Shown: positions 43,900 through 55,300 of the stretch, piece by piece
Layout of the letters: each line of letters starts with the position of its first letter
Numbering within the stretch: the stretch's first letter is position 1
NCBI RefSeq assembly: GCF_000002595.2
Contig: NC_057016.1
Location: forward strand, 2,620,515 to 2,684,514
Source: Chlamydomonas reinhardtii
Lineage: Eukaryota; Chlorophyta; Chlorophyceae; Chlamydomonadales; Chlamydomonadaceae
Reading direction: 5' to 3'
DNA: 64,000 bases
Notes under the pieces: model-generated
The model's input: the letters and a program-made list of their open reading frames with translations, nothing else
Told to the model about the DNA's origin: nothing
Databases searched by the model: none
Made by a program: the position numbers and the translations under genes

Positions 43900-46800
43900 A
43901 TGGACGAGGAATTGTTGGGCGTGGAGCTTGAGGCGCTCGAAGCCACCTTCCCGGACGAGCTAATAGTGCAACGCGGACAGAACTGCACCGATGCCGCACA
44001 TGTACTAGAGGTTCTATTGCCGCTGGCGCCGAGGGGCTGCCCAGCTCACCACGCCTTCGTGACGGGCCGGCTGCGGCTTGGCGTGACCGCGTCATACCCG
44101 GACCAGCCGCCCACGATAGCCCTGCTCGACACAAAGGGCATTGGGGACACCCGCCTGGCGCGGCTGCACCAGGTGCGGCGGCGTGGCTTAACAACTTGCA
44201 TTGGGCAACGTGAGCAGGCCGTGGGCGGCGCACCAGCTGATGAACCCAGCAGGGACTCGCCGGGTTCGCGATCCGCCTCCACCTCACCACCGCTGCGTGG
44301 CCGCGTGTCCAGTTGGTCGCATAGCTCGGCGCCCCTCCCATTTGCCCATGCTCCTGGCACACACACGCACCACAGCCCTTCATCACAGCAGTAGACGAAG
44401 AGTGCCAATGAGGGTGCTAACACCTGTCGTACGGCACGTGTGGTGCTGGTGCAGACGCTGCGGGACGAGGCGGCGACGCTGGCGGGGGAGATGGCTCTGG
44501 GCGCGCTGTGCGAGCACGCGCTGGACGTGATCACGGCGGAAAACACACCCGAGGGTGCGGGCGGGGGAGGGTGTACATGTGTGTGTGTGTGGGGGGGGGG
44601 GAGTGAGGAGGTGGTGGTGGGGGGGGGTGCAATGGCTGTGTGACCGCGTGTGTTGTTTGTGTATGTGCTTGTGAACGGACGTGTGTGTGCGCGTGGTCAT
44701 GTGCACGTGTGCTTGTGGATGGGCTTGTGTGTGCGCGTGGTTGTGCTGGGGCTGAGCTTTGGTGGGCAGGCAGCTTTGGGTTCGGTATGCTGATGATGGG
44801 GCACGGCCGTGGGCAGCAGGCATTGGCAGCTTGCTGGGTATGTAGGCGTTACAAGGTGGTGGACGGTGCCACGGCGGACCAGCGGACCAGCGGACCAGCA
44901 GACCAGCAGACCAGCAGACCAGCAGACCAGCGGACCAGCGGGTTTCATGACAGCCCGTGCCCGCAAGCGCAGGAGCCGTGTGTTTATTGCACCATGCCTT
45001 GCACATGCTCCTTCACGACCCCTACGTAGCCCAATCGCCTTGTGCTGCGGCAGGCATGTGCGCCTTCTGTCTCACCTCGGTTGAGTTGGCGCCGCCGGCG
45101 GCGGGCCAGGGCGCCAGCGCCGGCGGGGGCGGCGGTGGCGGCGACGGGGGCGGCGCCGAGGGCGGGCGGGAGGGGCTGGTGCGGCTGGAGTGCTTCCACG
45201 CCTTCCACAGGTGTGCCTGTCGAAAGGGACGCAGGGTTGCGTGTAGGAGATGCGGTGCGACTCTTCGCGGGAAATTGGTGCGCTCTTCGATGTGCGGTAA
45301 AGGATACAGATACAGATACAACGTGAGTGCTTCTTAACGAGCACATGGAAAATAAAGCGCAATGTATGTGTGGATGTGTGTGCTTGCGCCACCGCTACAG
45401 CCGCCACCGCGCCTGCCGCTCTGCCGCCCCCCACGGCCCTCCGCCACAGGGAGTGCTACTCGAGCTGGTGGCTGTGGCGGCAGGCGGCGCTGCGCGAGCA
45501 GGAGGCGGCGCTGGTGGCGCACACAGGGGCCAGCGCCGCGTCCGTGCTGCGGGTGCGTGCGTGCGTGTGTGTGTATGTACGTGTGTACCGGTGGGGTGGG
45601 GGGTTACATTCATGATTATTGAAGAAGTGAAGGCGTAGCCAGGTACAGTAGCATGGGGGAGGGGATCGTAAATTCCAACCCAAAGAAACCAAGATCCACA
45701 AGATCAGCCCACAGAGCGCGCGGGGTTCCTCGGCTGGCGGACAAGCACGCGTGCGCTACCGGTACCGATGCCGGCTGGCACATTGAGACACGCGCTGTGG
45801 GGTGGGGTCTCTGTCTTTTCCGCTTGCCTGCCTGCCCTGACCCAATCTGCCTGGACCCAAACCTGCCTGGCCTTCCCCCTGTTGAATAAATTCGAATGCA
45901 ACCCCTTTGGCGTCTGCCGCCGCACGCACAGGGCGAGGGCCTGCCGCCGCGCGACGGCGACGGCGTGTACGCCACCTCCTGCCCCGTGTGCCGCGCCGCT
46001 GCGCCCCTGGACTGCCTGGGCCCGCAGCTGCAGACCGAGCTGGTCGACACAGCCCTGGCCGCCGCCTTCGCTGCAGAGGAGGCGGCGGCGGCGGCAGCAG
46101 CAGCAGCAGGCGGAGGGAGGGGCGGGAGGGGCAGAGGCAAGGGGCAGGGGGCGAGGAGTAAGAAGCAGGGGGGCAGGCAGCACGGCGCGGAGGGGGAGCA
46201 GGGCCGGGCGTGGGCGCATGGCGAGCTCGGGAAGGAGGAGGAGGAGGAGGAGCAGCGGCATGGCGCCGGGGAGGAGGAGGGGGAGGTGGACGAGGAGGCG
46301 TTGGCGGAGCGGCTGCGGCGGCTGCAGGTGGCGGCGGCGGCGGCGGCGCGGCTGGCGGCGCAGCGGGAGGAGGCGGAGCGCGCGCGGCACCTGCGGCCGG
46401 AGCAGCTGCGGGAGTATGCGGGTGTGCAGGCACGACACGCGGCGGTGCTGGCGCGGCAGCAGGCGGCGGGCGGGCTGATTGAGCAGGCGAGCTACTCCAT
46501 CAGCGGGTGGACGCAGGGGCCCGCCGAGCAGCCGCCGCCGCCGCAGCAGCAGCAGCAACCGCAGCCGTCGTTGCCGGAGCAGGTGCAGGCACTACATTCG
46601 CAGAGGCAGCAGCAGCAGCAGCAGCAGCAGCGACAACAGCAGTTGGGAGGGTCTGGGGCGTCGTCGTCGGGGCAGCATGAGAAGCCAGGCGGCGGTGCTG
46701 GCGGCGGCCGGCACGGGCAGGGGAGAGGGAGAGGCGGCGGCGAGCCTGGACGGGGCCGACACGGCGGCGGTCGCGGCGGCGCTGACAGACATGGAGGCGG

Positions 46801-47569
46801 CGGCGGCGGCGGAGGCAACGTTGAGGGTGGCGGCGGCGGAGGGGGCGGGGGCGGTGAGGGTGGTGGCGGGGGCGGAGGCGGCGGAGGAGGCGGCGGAGGC
46901 GCGCGTGTCAGTGCCGGTACGGCAGGTGCAAATGGCGAGCAGGCTGCGGGCGGTGGGGAGCAGCACGATAGGGCCGACAGGCGGCGGCGCGGCGGGGGCG
47001 GCCGGGGAGGCGGCGAAGGCCGCGGTACGGGCGGCGCTGGCGGGAGAGGCGGTGGCAGTGGCGGCGGCGGCGGAGACGGCCGGCAGCGGCAGGGCTCGGC
47101 GCAGGGCTCGCAGCCGCAGTCCCATGAGGATGGGGCGGATGCAACAGCCGCAGCCGGCAGGGCGGTGGCCGCGGCGGCGACAGCGGCATCTGCAGCGGCG
47201 GCGACGGCTATGGCTGCGATCACGCCCCCCTCTGCCGGAGCTAGCGCGCAGCTGCGCTCGGGTGGCGGCGGCCGGGATGGAAAAGCCGGGGGCCGCGGCC
47301 GGGAGGCTGGCGGCGGCGGTGGCGGTCGTGGGGAAGGTGGCGGCCGGGGACGGGGGCGGGCCGAGCAGAGCAAGGTCGAGCTGCAGGCGGCAGTAGGCCA
47401 CGTGAATGGCAGCGCAGCGGAGGCGCTCGGTGCGGGGCGTGGAGGTGGCGGCGGCGGTCATGGTCATGGTGGCAGGGGTGACGGTTTTCGGGGTGGGAGA
47501 GGCCGTGGCGGCGGCGGCGGCGGCGGCGGTGGAGGCGGACGGGGTGATGGTGGGGCTGTGGGACAGTGA
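43900..47569 (+). CDS. RWD-RING E3 ubiquitin ligase resembling RNF25, with a long Gly/Gln-rich tail
   Basis: Five exons, 43900-44172, 44455-44554, 45054-45210, 45450-45552 and 45932-47569, close to 756 residues. Residues 1 to about 120 form an RWD domain (MDEELLGVELEALEATFPDE, then GVTASYPDQPPTIALLDTKG), as in RNF25, RNF14 and GCN2. A RING-H2 finger follows: CAFC (127-130), CFHAFHREC (171-179), CPVC (228-231). This order is that of RNF25, an E3 ligase acting with UBE2D/E-type E2 enzymes. Oddly, about 30 residues rich in glycine split the finger between the first and second Cys pairs. The last exon adds about 500 residues of Ala/Glu coiled-coil-like sequence, polyGln and Gly/Arg-Gly repeats absent from ordinary family members. 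The frame of the last exon is fixed by the RING cysteines. A TGTAA signal at 47881 would end the transcript. Confidence 0.85.
44875..44938. repeat. 8-bp tandem repeat C(G/A)GACCAG
   Basis: Eight consecutive copies in the second intron of the RNF25-like gene: three CGGACCAG, four CAGACCAG and one CGGACCAG. Confidence 0.92.
45591..45650 (+). repeat. Intron repeat family A, sense copy in RNF25-like intron 4
   Basis: Begins about 40 bases after the donor at 45553. GGGGTTACATTCATGATTA, then GAAGTGAAGGCGTAGCCAGG and TACAGTAGCAT. It is about 90 percent identical to the reverse complement of 52511-52570. Confidence 0.88.
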
Positions 47570-49365
47570 CACGAGGGGATGCCGCACCAGCACACGAGGG
47601 GGCGCTTGTTGACGTTTTTTACAACGGGTCATGTTCCTTATGCAGCTGGGACAATCTTGCAACTGCTTGCCATCGGAGACGCGAGGCGACGCAGCGAAGA
47701 TGCACGCGTGTGTTCCTGTAACACGCACTCGACCGCTTCCCGTTACCGCTGCATCGCTGATGCGGCTTGGCTGAGACTGTGAGAGTTGGAAGCCCTGCAG
47801 CTCCCTGTGATCGACACCAGGCATGGTAACTGGTGATGAGAGCATGTTACACCGTCCTACCGGGGGTGACGTGCACAAATTGTAAGCAGCAGTGCGCTGG
47901 TGCCGCAGTCGGCCCGCCCGAGCGCCAGATCGCAGCGGCCCCGTGGCGTGTGTGATCCCCACACTCCACAGCTCGTTGCACACAGAGCAGCACACGGCGC
48001 AACCGGCGCCGCGCTGCACTGCCGCCTGCACATCCGTCTCGCGGTGTCGCGTCCGACAAATCTTCGATGTAACCCTACCGTATATCAAATCCCGTCACGT
48101 ACGTTCCTGACATGTCTTCATGTCCGCTGCGCACCAAAGTACAAACCGACCACTCGACCAGCAAACCGCACACGCATACACCGTGGCCCGAGCCTGCAGC
48201 CCCGCTCTCTCCTTACTCCAGGCTGAGGCGCGGCCGGTCCCTACCATTCCGGGCACTCAAAACGCTTCCAACAGACTCCAATACCGTAACCGGACGCACT
48301 ACAAAAGTCAATGCTCACTCTAATGCGCAACTCCATTATTTGTCCATGCCTTGGCTCCTGTTTCTGTCGCTTGGGCGCTCTGCCGCAAAGGCATAGTTAG
48401 TGCCACCGTCCCACGGAGGGATCCTCCCGCGCCCTCACCTGGTCAGCTGCGCTGACGACGGCTGACAAGCGGTGCGAACAACCGGGGTCCCACGACACAC
48501 CCGTGGAGCAAACCGCCAAAACAACCGAATTCCAACAGCAGAGATAACAGCATAAGACATCTCAAACTGAACAACACACCACGCTCAATCTCTCCGTTAC
48601 CTTCGCTGCATTGCATTCTCCCTCATGCGACTGACCGGCGTGCTCGTCGACCAACACAGCCAACCGTAAACTGTTTGCACCGCACTCACGTAAGCGGGAT
48701 CACGTGGGCACACCTGCACGTGCAATAAGCCCCAGAATACATGAAGGCAAAATCCGTTTCCGTCCGAACGCACCGGGCACGCGCACACACACTCCCACAA
48801 CGCATGCGTGACGCAACCGTGCAAGCAGGCGCCGCTTTAGCGTCAGTGACCATCCCGCGACCAGCGCCCTGCAAACACAATGGAGCTCTTCCTGCTTGCG
48901 CTGCCACTACCCGTGCCTCCACCACCCCAGCACATACACTCTCTTCCTTGCTGCCCTCGCAGTCCGCCCCGCCAGGCGTCACAACCCTCACCCGGCGCCT
49001 GATCAGACGCGCCGCCCCAAAATATTTTTGAGCCAGTTGGAGCGTGCTGGCGCGGCAAACCGCTTCACCACCACGCATATGCGCGCGCGCGCAAGCCAAG
49101 TCGCACATCCAAATACCTTAGCAACACTCTCAAGTATAGTACGCAGGCGCGTCACACTCGTATACCTATGCCCTCCGCTCATCCTTCAACCCCTACCCCC
49201 ATGGCACTCCACGCTTTCCTCCAGGTCCCCCGCAACACCCGTGCACCCGCGGCGACTCTTCCGCCCCTCGTCCCAGCCATGCGCGCTTGTTCCCCAAAGG
49301 AGATTTAACGACGCCAGGTGCGGTTTCCCCGCCCCTGCGCCGTGTGCTTGTTCCCCACAGGGGCT
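47570..49365. other. Convergent intergenic region
   Basis: About 1.8 kb between the 3' ends of the RNF25-like (+) and ABC1K (-) genes. It carries the RNF25-like TGTAA signal. Nothing else is supported: no coding exon, no tRNA-like box B sequence. Confidence 0.5.
47881..47885 (+). terminator. TGTAA polyadenylation signal for the RNF25-like gene
   Basis: TGTAA about 310 bases after the stop codon, a normal chlamydomonad 3' UTR length. Confidence 0.55.
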
Positions 49366-52300
49366 CTAAGACACGAGCACGCGGTCCGCCCAGCTCAGCA
49401 GCAGCTGGCGGCCCAGCGACGGCGCGTCGCGCACCACCTCCGTCACCAGCTTCTGGGGGTTGATGTCGTTCTGCGGCGGGGCGGCGGCGGGGCGGGCGAG
49501 AGGGAGAGCGCGGGCGGGGAGGCGCGTCAGGCAAGGAGCCCGCTGGACACGGCAAGCAGCAGGTCGCGTAGGCCGTGATACGGTGTTGCTAGGGCAGGCT
49601 AGCGTTTAGGAGGATGTCAAGGCGAGCGCCTGTCCGCGTCTGTCTGCGCCTCCCCCACGCGTTTCCCCTGCTCCTCCTTTCCCTGCCGCATATAAACTCA
49701 CATGTGCACACCCTCTCTCTAACACAAACACAAACACAAACACACACACAAACACACACAGTCTGCGCCTCCCCCACGCGTTTCCTCTGCTCTTCCTCCT
49801 ATACACACATACACTCACTCTCTCTACAACACACACGCACAAATACACACACACACACACACACACACGCACATGCACACGCACACGCACACGCGCACCT
49901 GCACCAGGCGCAGCAGGTTGAGCACCTCGCTGATGTGCAGCTTGTTGTCCTCCGTCAGGGCCAGCATCAGCTGAGGGGGGGAGGAGCACGGGTGCGGGTG
50001 CGGGTTGCGAAGATTGGTACAGAGAAGGGTGGCGAAGGGGGTGCGGGTTGGGATGCGGGCTGGAGGGCGGGGCAGCTCAGCCAGCCGATGGAGGTGATTT
50101 GAACGCTGAAGGGGGAGGTTCAGAGAGGTTGCAGGGCTCATTATAGAGCGGTGCCCGTCACCATTTGGCATGGAATACCCACTGTGTGCCGGTGTGGTCC
50201 ACAGTCTCCGAACCCCCTTGCTGACGTGTTTAATCCCAACAAAAACTCCAAAAACTGGTGCAAACACCCCTCCCCCTTCAACCTTGTGATCCAACCACTC
50301 CATCCACCATGAATGGTTGTGCCCCTCCCTCCCCCCCAAAAAACACAACGCCTCACCCACGCCCACCCCACCTGCGTCCGCAGCCGGTCGTCCAGCAGCA
50401 GCACCCGCAGCGCGTCCTTGGCCGTGTCGCTCAGGTCCAGCCCGCCCGCCGCGTCCGGGCCGTTGGAGGCGCGGCCGCCGCTGGCGCCCTCCTTGGCCAG
50501 CGCCAGCAGGTTCTCCAGCCGCTTCCATTGGAACTTGCCGTCCTGGAAGAGCACCTGTGTGTGGGGAGGGGCGTGGGGGAGGGGGTTACATGCATTAAGT
50601 TTACGAAGTGAAGTCGTAGCCAGGTACAAAGAGGGGGAGGCGGTTAACGTTGAACCAATCCCGTAAGGAAACACTCGCGCGGCGTGGGGAGGAGGGGTTA
50701 CATTCAAGCTTAGCTCAGGAATTGGCAGTCGGTACGGTAGGCAATCGTGGGTGAACAGCAATAAGGAGGGGGGTTTTACTTTTACAAAAATTATTTAAGC
50801 AGATGGGAAAGAGATTTTGTTTCTGTGTTTAGCGATGCACATGGGTGGTTTAAGTATGTGCGCATGGCGAACACAGTGCTGTGGAGCAGGGGGCCGCAGT
50901 CAGGGGGGGGCTGGTAGCCAACACGTCCATACACACGCACACGCACACGCACACGCCCCCACCACACGCTCCTACCACATGCTCCCAACACATTCGCCCA
51001 CACGCACCTGGAACAGGCGCTCCCGCAGCGCGGGGTCCTCGTCCGTCAGCAGGCGCCGCGCGATGTAGGGGTACGCCACCTGGGTGGGGTGATGGGGTGC
51101 CATGCATGATCAATGAAGACGACAAGATACATGATAAGTTTGGTCGTTGCAGCAGGTCGATTGTTGGCGTTGGGGTGCGGCAGGGTGCGGTATGGTTCGG
51201 CAGTGCGGAGCGCGTTACAAGGACGCCCAGGGCTGGGCGGGGGTAGCAGTGGCAGTGCGGTCAGCGTGGTTCAGGGCCCCTGCCACCACAGCCCGCCGTG
51301 CCCCGCCTCGCCCCTCCCACACATATACACGCGCACACACGCCGGCCGCTCACCTCCAGGAAGTGGAACTCGGGCTTGAGCGTCATGCAGATGCCCTCCT
51401 GCGGGCCACCAAGCAAAGGGGGCGGAGAGGAACCATTGGTGAGATGGTGGTGAGGTGGTGGGGGAGGCCAGCACGCGATGGGAAGGTGAACGGAGGCGGG
51501 GCTGAGGTGTCGGTTTGGGTGGTGGGGACTGTTTGGGTCACGAGGGAAGCCCGTGCGCGATGCCGGGTGGGGGCAGTTGAGGCCACGGCGGCGGCGTTTG
51601 AGGCATGTGTAGCCGTCTGCAAGGCAGTTGCTGACCGTGCGCGCGCCCGTGCGCCCGTGAGTCCACTCTAAGATAGGAAGCCCTAAGTTGGAAGTGCCGC
51701 ACCACACCACGTTGCACCGCCCAGAGCCGCGCCGCACTGCATCGCGCCCGGTGCCACGCACCACCCACCACCCGCGCGCACCTGCGTGAGCAGCGAGCGG
51801 ATGACGAGCGAGTAGCGCTCGGGGATGCGAATGGGGTACTGGTAGACCAGCTCGTTGAACTTGGAGGTGACGGTGCGGAAGTTGAAGTCGCTCAGCTGCT
51901 GGCCCTTGGAGTCGGCCCAGATCTTCTCCAGCGCGGGCACGATGGGCGTGATGTCCGTGCCTGTGTGGTGGGAAAGGCAAAGCAGAACGGCGGGGGTTTA
52001 CATTCATGATTGATTGATAAAGAGCGAAAGGGGGGTTGTAAGTACCCGACCAAACTACAGGGGCTACAGGTACATGTAGTTAGGTGCATTTGTAGTTCTT
52101 AGGCTTTAATGAACAGGCGCACGTCGGGGACAGGGGGATCGCCCCCCATCCGACCCATCCCCAACGCTTTCCCCAAACAAGCCCCCTCCCTGCCCAGTGC
52201 GCTCACCCGGCGCCAGGAAGCCCAGCTTGATGAAGTCCTCAGCCATGGCCCTGCGCGGATTGTCGGAGCGACCAACAGGCGTGACTTCTAACACATGAGA

Positions 52301-55300
52301 GTGGGGGCCGCGGCGCACAAGTTTGTGGCGTACAAACATGCCAGTCAAGCTGTGCAAGTAGAGAGCCCTGGCCGTGTCACAAGCTCGCCGCCCGCAGCAC
52401 GCAGCCCCGTCCCATCCTCCAGCCTCCACGCCCCCACCCTCACACACCCCGCTGCCGCCCCCCCAGTGCATCCTGTACCGCTTTTCCAAACATCCTTGCA
52501 CCCCCCCGTATGCTACTGTACCTGCCTACGCCTTCACTTCTTAATTAATCATGAATGTAACCCCCCCCCGCCCGACCCCACCTGTAGTCCTCGTTCACGG
52601 CGTGCACCACCGCATCAATGAGCACGGCCTTGTTGCGCGCGCTCAGCTGCGCCACGTTGCCAAAGTCCACGTAGGCGATGCGACCGTCGCGCAGGCAGAA
52701 TATGTTGCCGGGGTGCGGGTCGCCGTGGAACAGGCCGAACTGGCAGGGGAGGGAAAAGGAAGGAAGGGGGTTGCACCCGAAGAGTAATCGAGAAGTGAAG
52801 GCGTAGCCAGAGGGAGGAGGGAGGAGGGAGGGAGGGCAATTTGCGTGTCGGGAGTGTGTTGTTTGAGAAAGATGGTCGCTCCCCGTGGCCGACCCCCGTG
52901 TCAATCCACACTGCCATCCCCCTCCTTCCCCACCTTCTCCTGCCCCCTTCGAACGAGCTTTACTTGCGATTAGCTTATACCAAACCCCATCCTGCCCTTC
53001 GTTCGTTTGCACCGGATTCGGTGTAATTTGGGCTGGTTGCTAAAACCCTTCCCTTCCTCCGTTCCTATCCGCCCACCTCCAGCAGCTGCCTCAGGCCGCT
53101 GACCACGCCGCACTTGATAAAGTCGTCCACGCGCACGCCGCTGCTGCGGATGGAGTCGGGCGCGGTGCAGCGGATGCCGTCGATCCACTCCATCACCAGC
53201 ATCTTGGTGCCGCACAGGTCGGGGCGCACCCAGGGGATCTTGACGGTGGGATCGTCCCTGTCGGCGCAAGCGTGTGTGTGTGTATGTGTGTGTGTGGGGG
53301 GGGTGCATTCATGGCTAGCTAAGGAAGTGGCAGATGGCAGGCGATCTTGGGGAAACAGCAATCGGGGGTGGGGGCGAGGGGACGGGAGGCATGTACGGGT
53401 TTGAGGCTGAGGACTGGGCATGTGGTTGCCGACAGCGTATGACGGAGTGTCTCCGGAGCGAAGGAAGCGTCCGCCGCTCTGGCGCAGTCCCATCACACGA
53501 CACACACGCCGCCGCCCCCAGCACGCACACGTGCACGCACACGCGCACACCCTTTCCCTTTCTGTGCTCTCTGATACACACACGCACGCGCACACACACC
53601 TGAAGTTGCGCTCGAACTCCTCAATGTTCTTGGCCTCCTGCGGGGTTGCAAAGGGTGCAGTCACACATAGCTTGTCAACCGCCCGCCCCACACTCCTTCC
53701 ATGTGGTCCCCCCCTCAACGCCCCATCTTCCATGGACGTGCAAAACCCTCCCACACAAAGAGCCCACTCTCGCTCCCACCCCCCGTGCCCCGTCCCCCGT
53801 GCGTCCCCCGTCTCCCGCCCCGTCTCCCATCCCCCGTCCTGTCCCCATCCCCCGCCCTGCCCCGCCCCCCCCCATCCCATGCAATCTCCTTCGCTACATT
53901 TCTCTGTGCCATCTTTGCAAACCCCCATCCCGCCCCGCTGCCCCTCCCCCCTCCCCCCGCCCCCCCCCGCTGCCCCGCCCCCGCGCCCCACACACCTGCG
54001 TGTAGTCCAGCTCCTCCAGCAGCTTCTCGCCGAACTCGTCCACAATGAGCTGCGCGTCGCAGCCCAGGCGCTTGCGCGACAGCGCGTTGAACAGGCCGCC
54101 GCAGGTGCGGAAGATGTAGAGGTCGCGCAGGATGGTGGGCTCCACGCCCGGCCGCTGCACCTTGATGGCCACCTCCTCGCCCGTGTCGCGAAGGACGGCC
54201 TTGTACACCTGGGGATTTGCAAGGATTGGTACAGAGAAATGTAGCGAAGTAGACAGCCGGTGAGGTGTTGCGCGTACCGATGACCGACGGCGTCCACAGG
54301 TCCAGGGGGGTTGGGTGGGGAGGGGAGATGTTGCATTCATGACTACTATCAAAGTGAAGGCGTAGCCAGGAATCCGTGAAGTCCAGCAGGGGTGGGTTAT
54401 GGGTTCCGCAAGTCAAGTAGGCCGTGTGTTGACAATCCCCCTACATTCCCGTGCGTCTCAACGCCCACCTCCCCACACCCGCCCGCCCCCTCTCCCCTTC
54501 CGTTCTTTCCCCTCCGTGCCCCCCCTTTCCCGACACTGCGCCCCACTGCCCCTACGCCCCTACCATCGTTGATACACACCGCCCCAGCGCCCCACTGCCC
54601 CCCTCCCGAGTCACCCACGCACCTGCCCCAGCGACGCCGCCGCCACGGGCCGCTCGCTGATGGAGCTGAACACCTCCTCCAGCCGCCGCCCTAGCTGCTC
54701 CTCCATCATGGCAAACGCCACGGCGTCGGGGAAGGGCGGCACGTCGTCCTGGCGGGGAGATGAGGTGAAAGGGTGGCGGTGGGGTTGGGGTTGGGGTTGG
54801 GATTGGGGTTCCATGCATGAGTAAGTAAGGCGAGATGATGTTGACAGGTGGGATTCGGGGTTGGGTTTGGGCATTGGTGCGGGAGGTCGGTGCGTGAATA
54901 AGAAGAAATGGGTCTGATCACACACGACCCGACAGACCGCCCCAAACACTCCCCTCTCCTGCGGTGCATTGCCAGCCCCTCGTTCCGTCTCGCCTGGCCA
55001 TGCGAACAGAATACCGAGTCCGCTCACCCTCCGTGACACATTTTCTCATTCCCCTTCCCCTCGGCTGTTGCCGCTGCCCGGGCTCCAATACAAATACTCA
55101 ACACTGACTTCGCCCCTCTCTCCTCCCTCTCTCCCTTTCCCCGCTCCCCCCAACACCCCCCCCCCGCGCTCCCTTCCCCCTCACCTGCAGCACGCACAGC
55201 TCGTTCATGTAGTCCTCCCGCACGATGTCGGGCCGGTTGGCTAGCACCTGGCCCGCCTTGATGAACGAGGGGCCCAGCACAGTCAGCAGCTCGCTGCGCG

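Noticed and set aside
44875-44938. Regular short repeats that might suggest a CRISPR array.
   Set aside because: An 8-bp unit with no spacers, inside a nuclear intron: a plain microsatellite.
46592-48088. A 498-codon minus-strand frame opposite the RNF25-like tail.
   Set aside because: It is the antisense of Gly/Ala repeats (reading as Ala/Pro/Ser), with no motif. The plus-strand frame is fixed by RING cysteines.
47570-49365. Possible tRNA genes in the longer intergenic regions.
   Set aside because: No convincing box A/box B pair or cloverleaf was found by eye in this or the other intergenic stretches. A covariance-model scan would be decisive.
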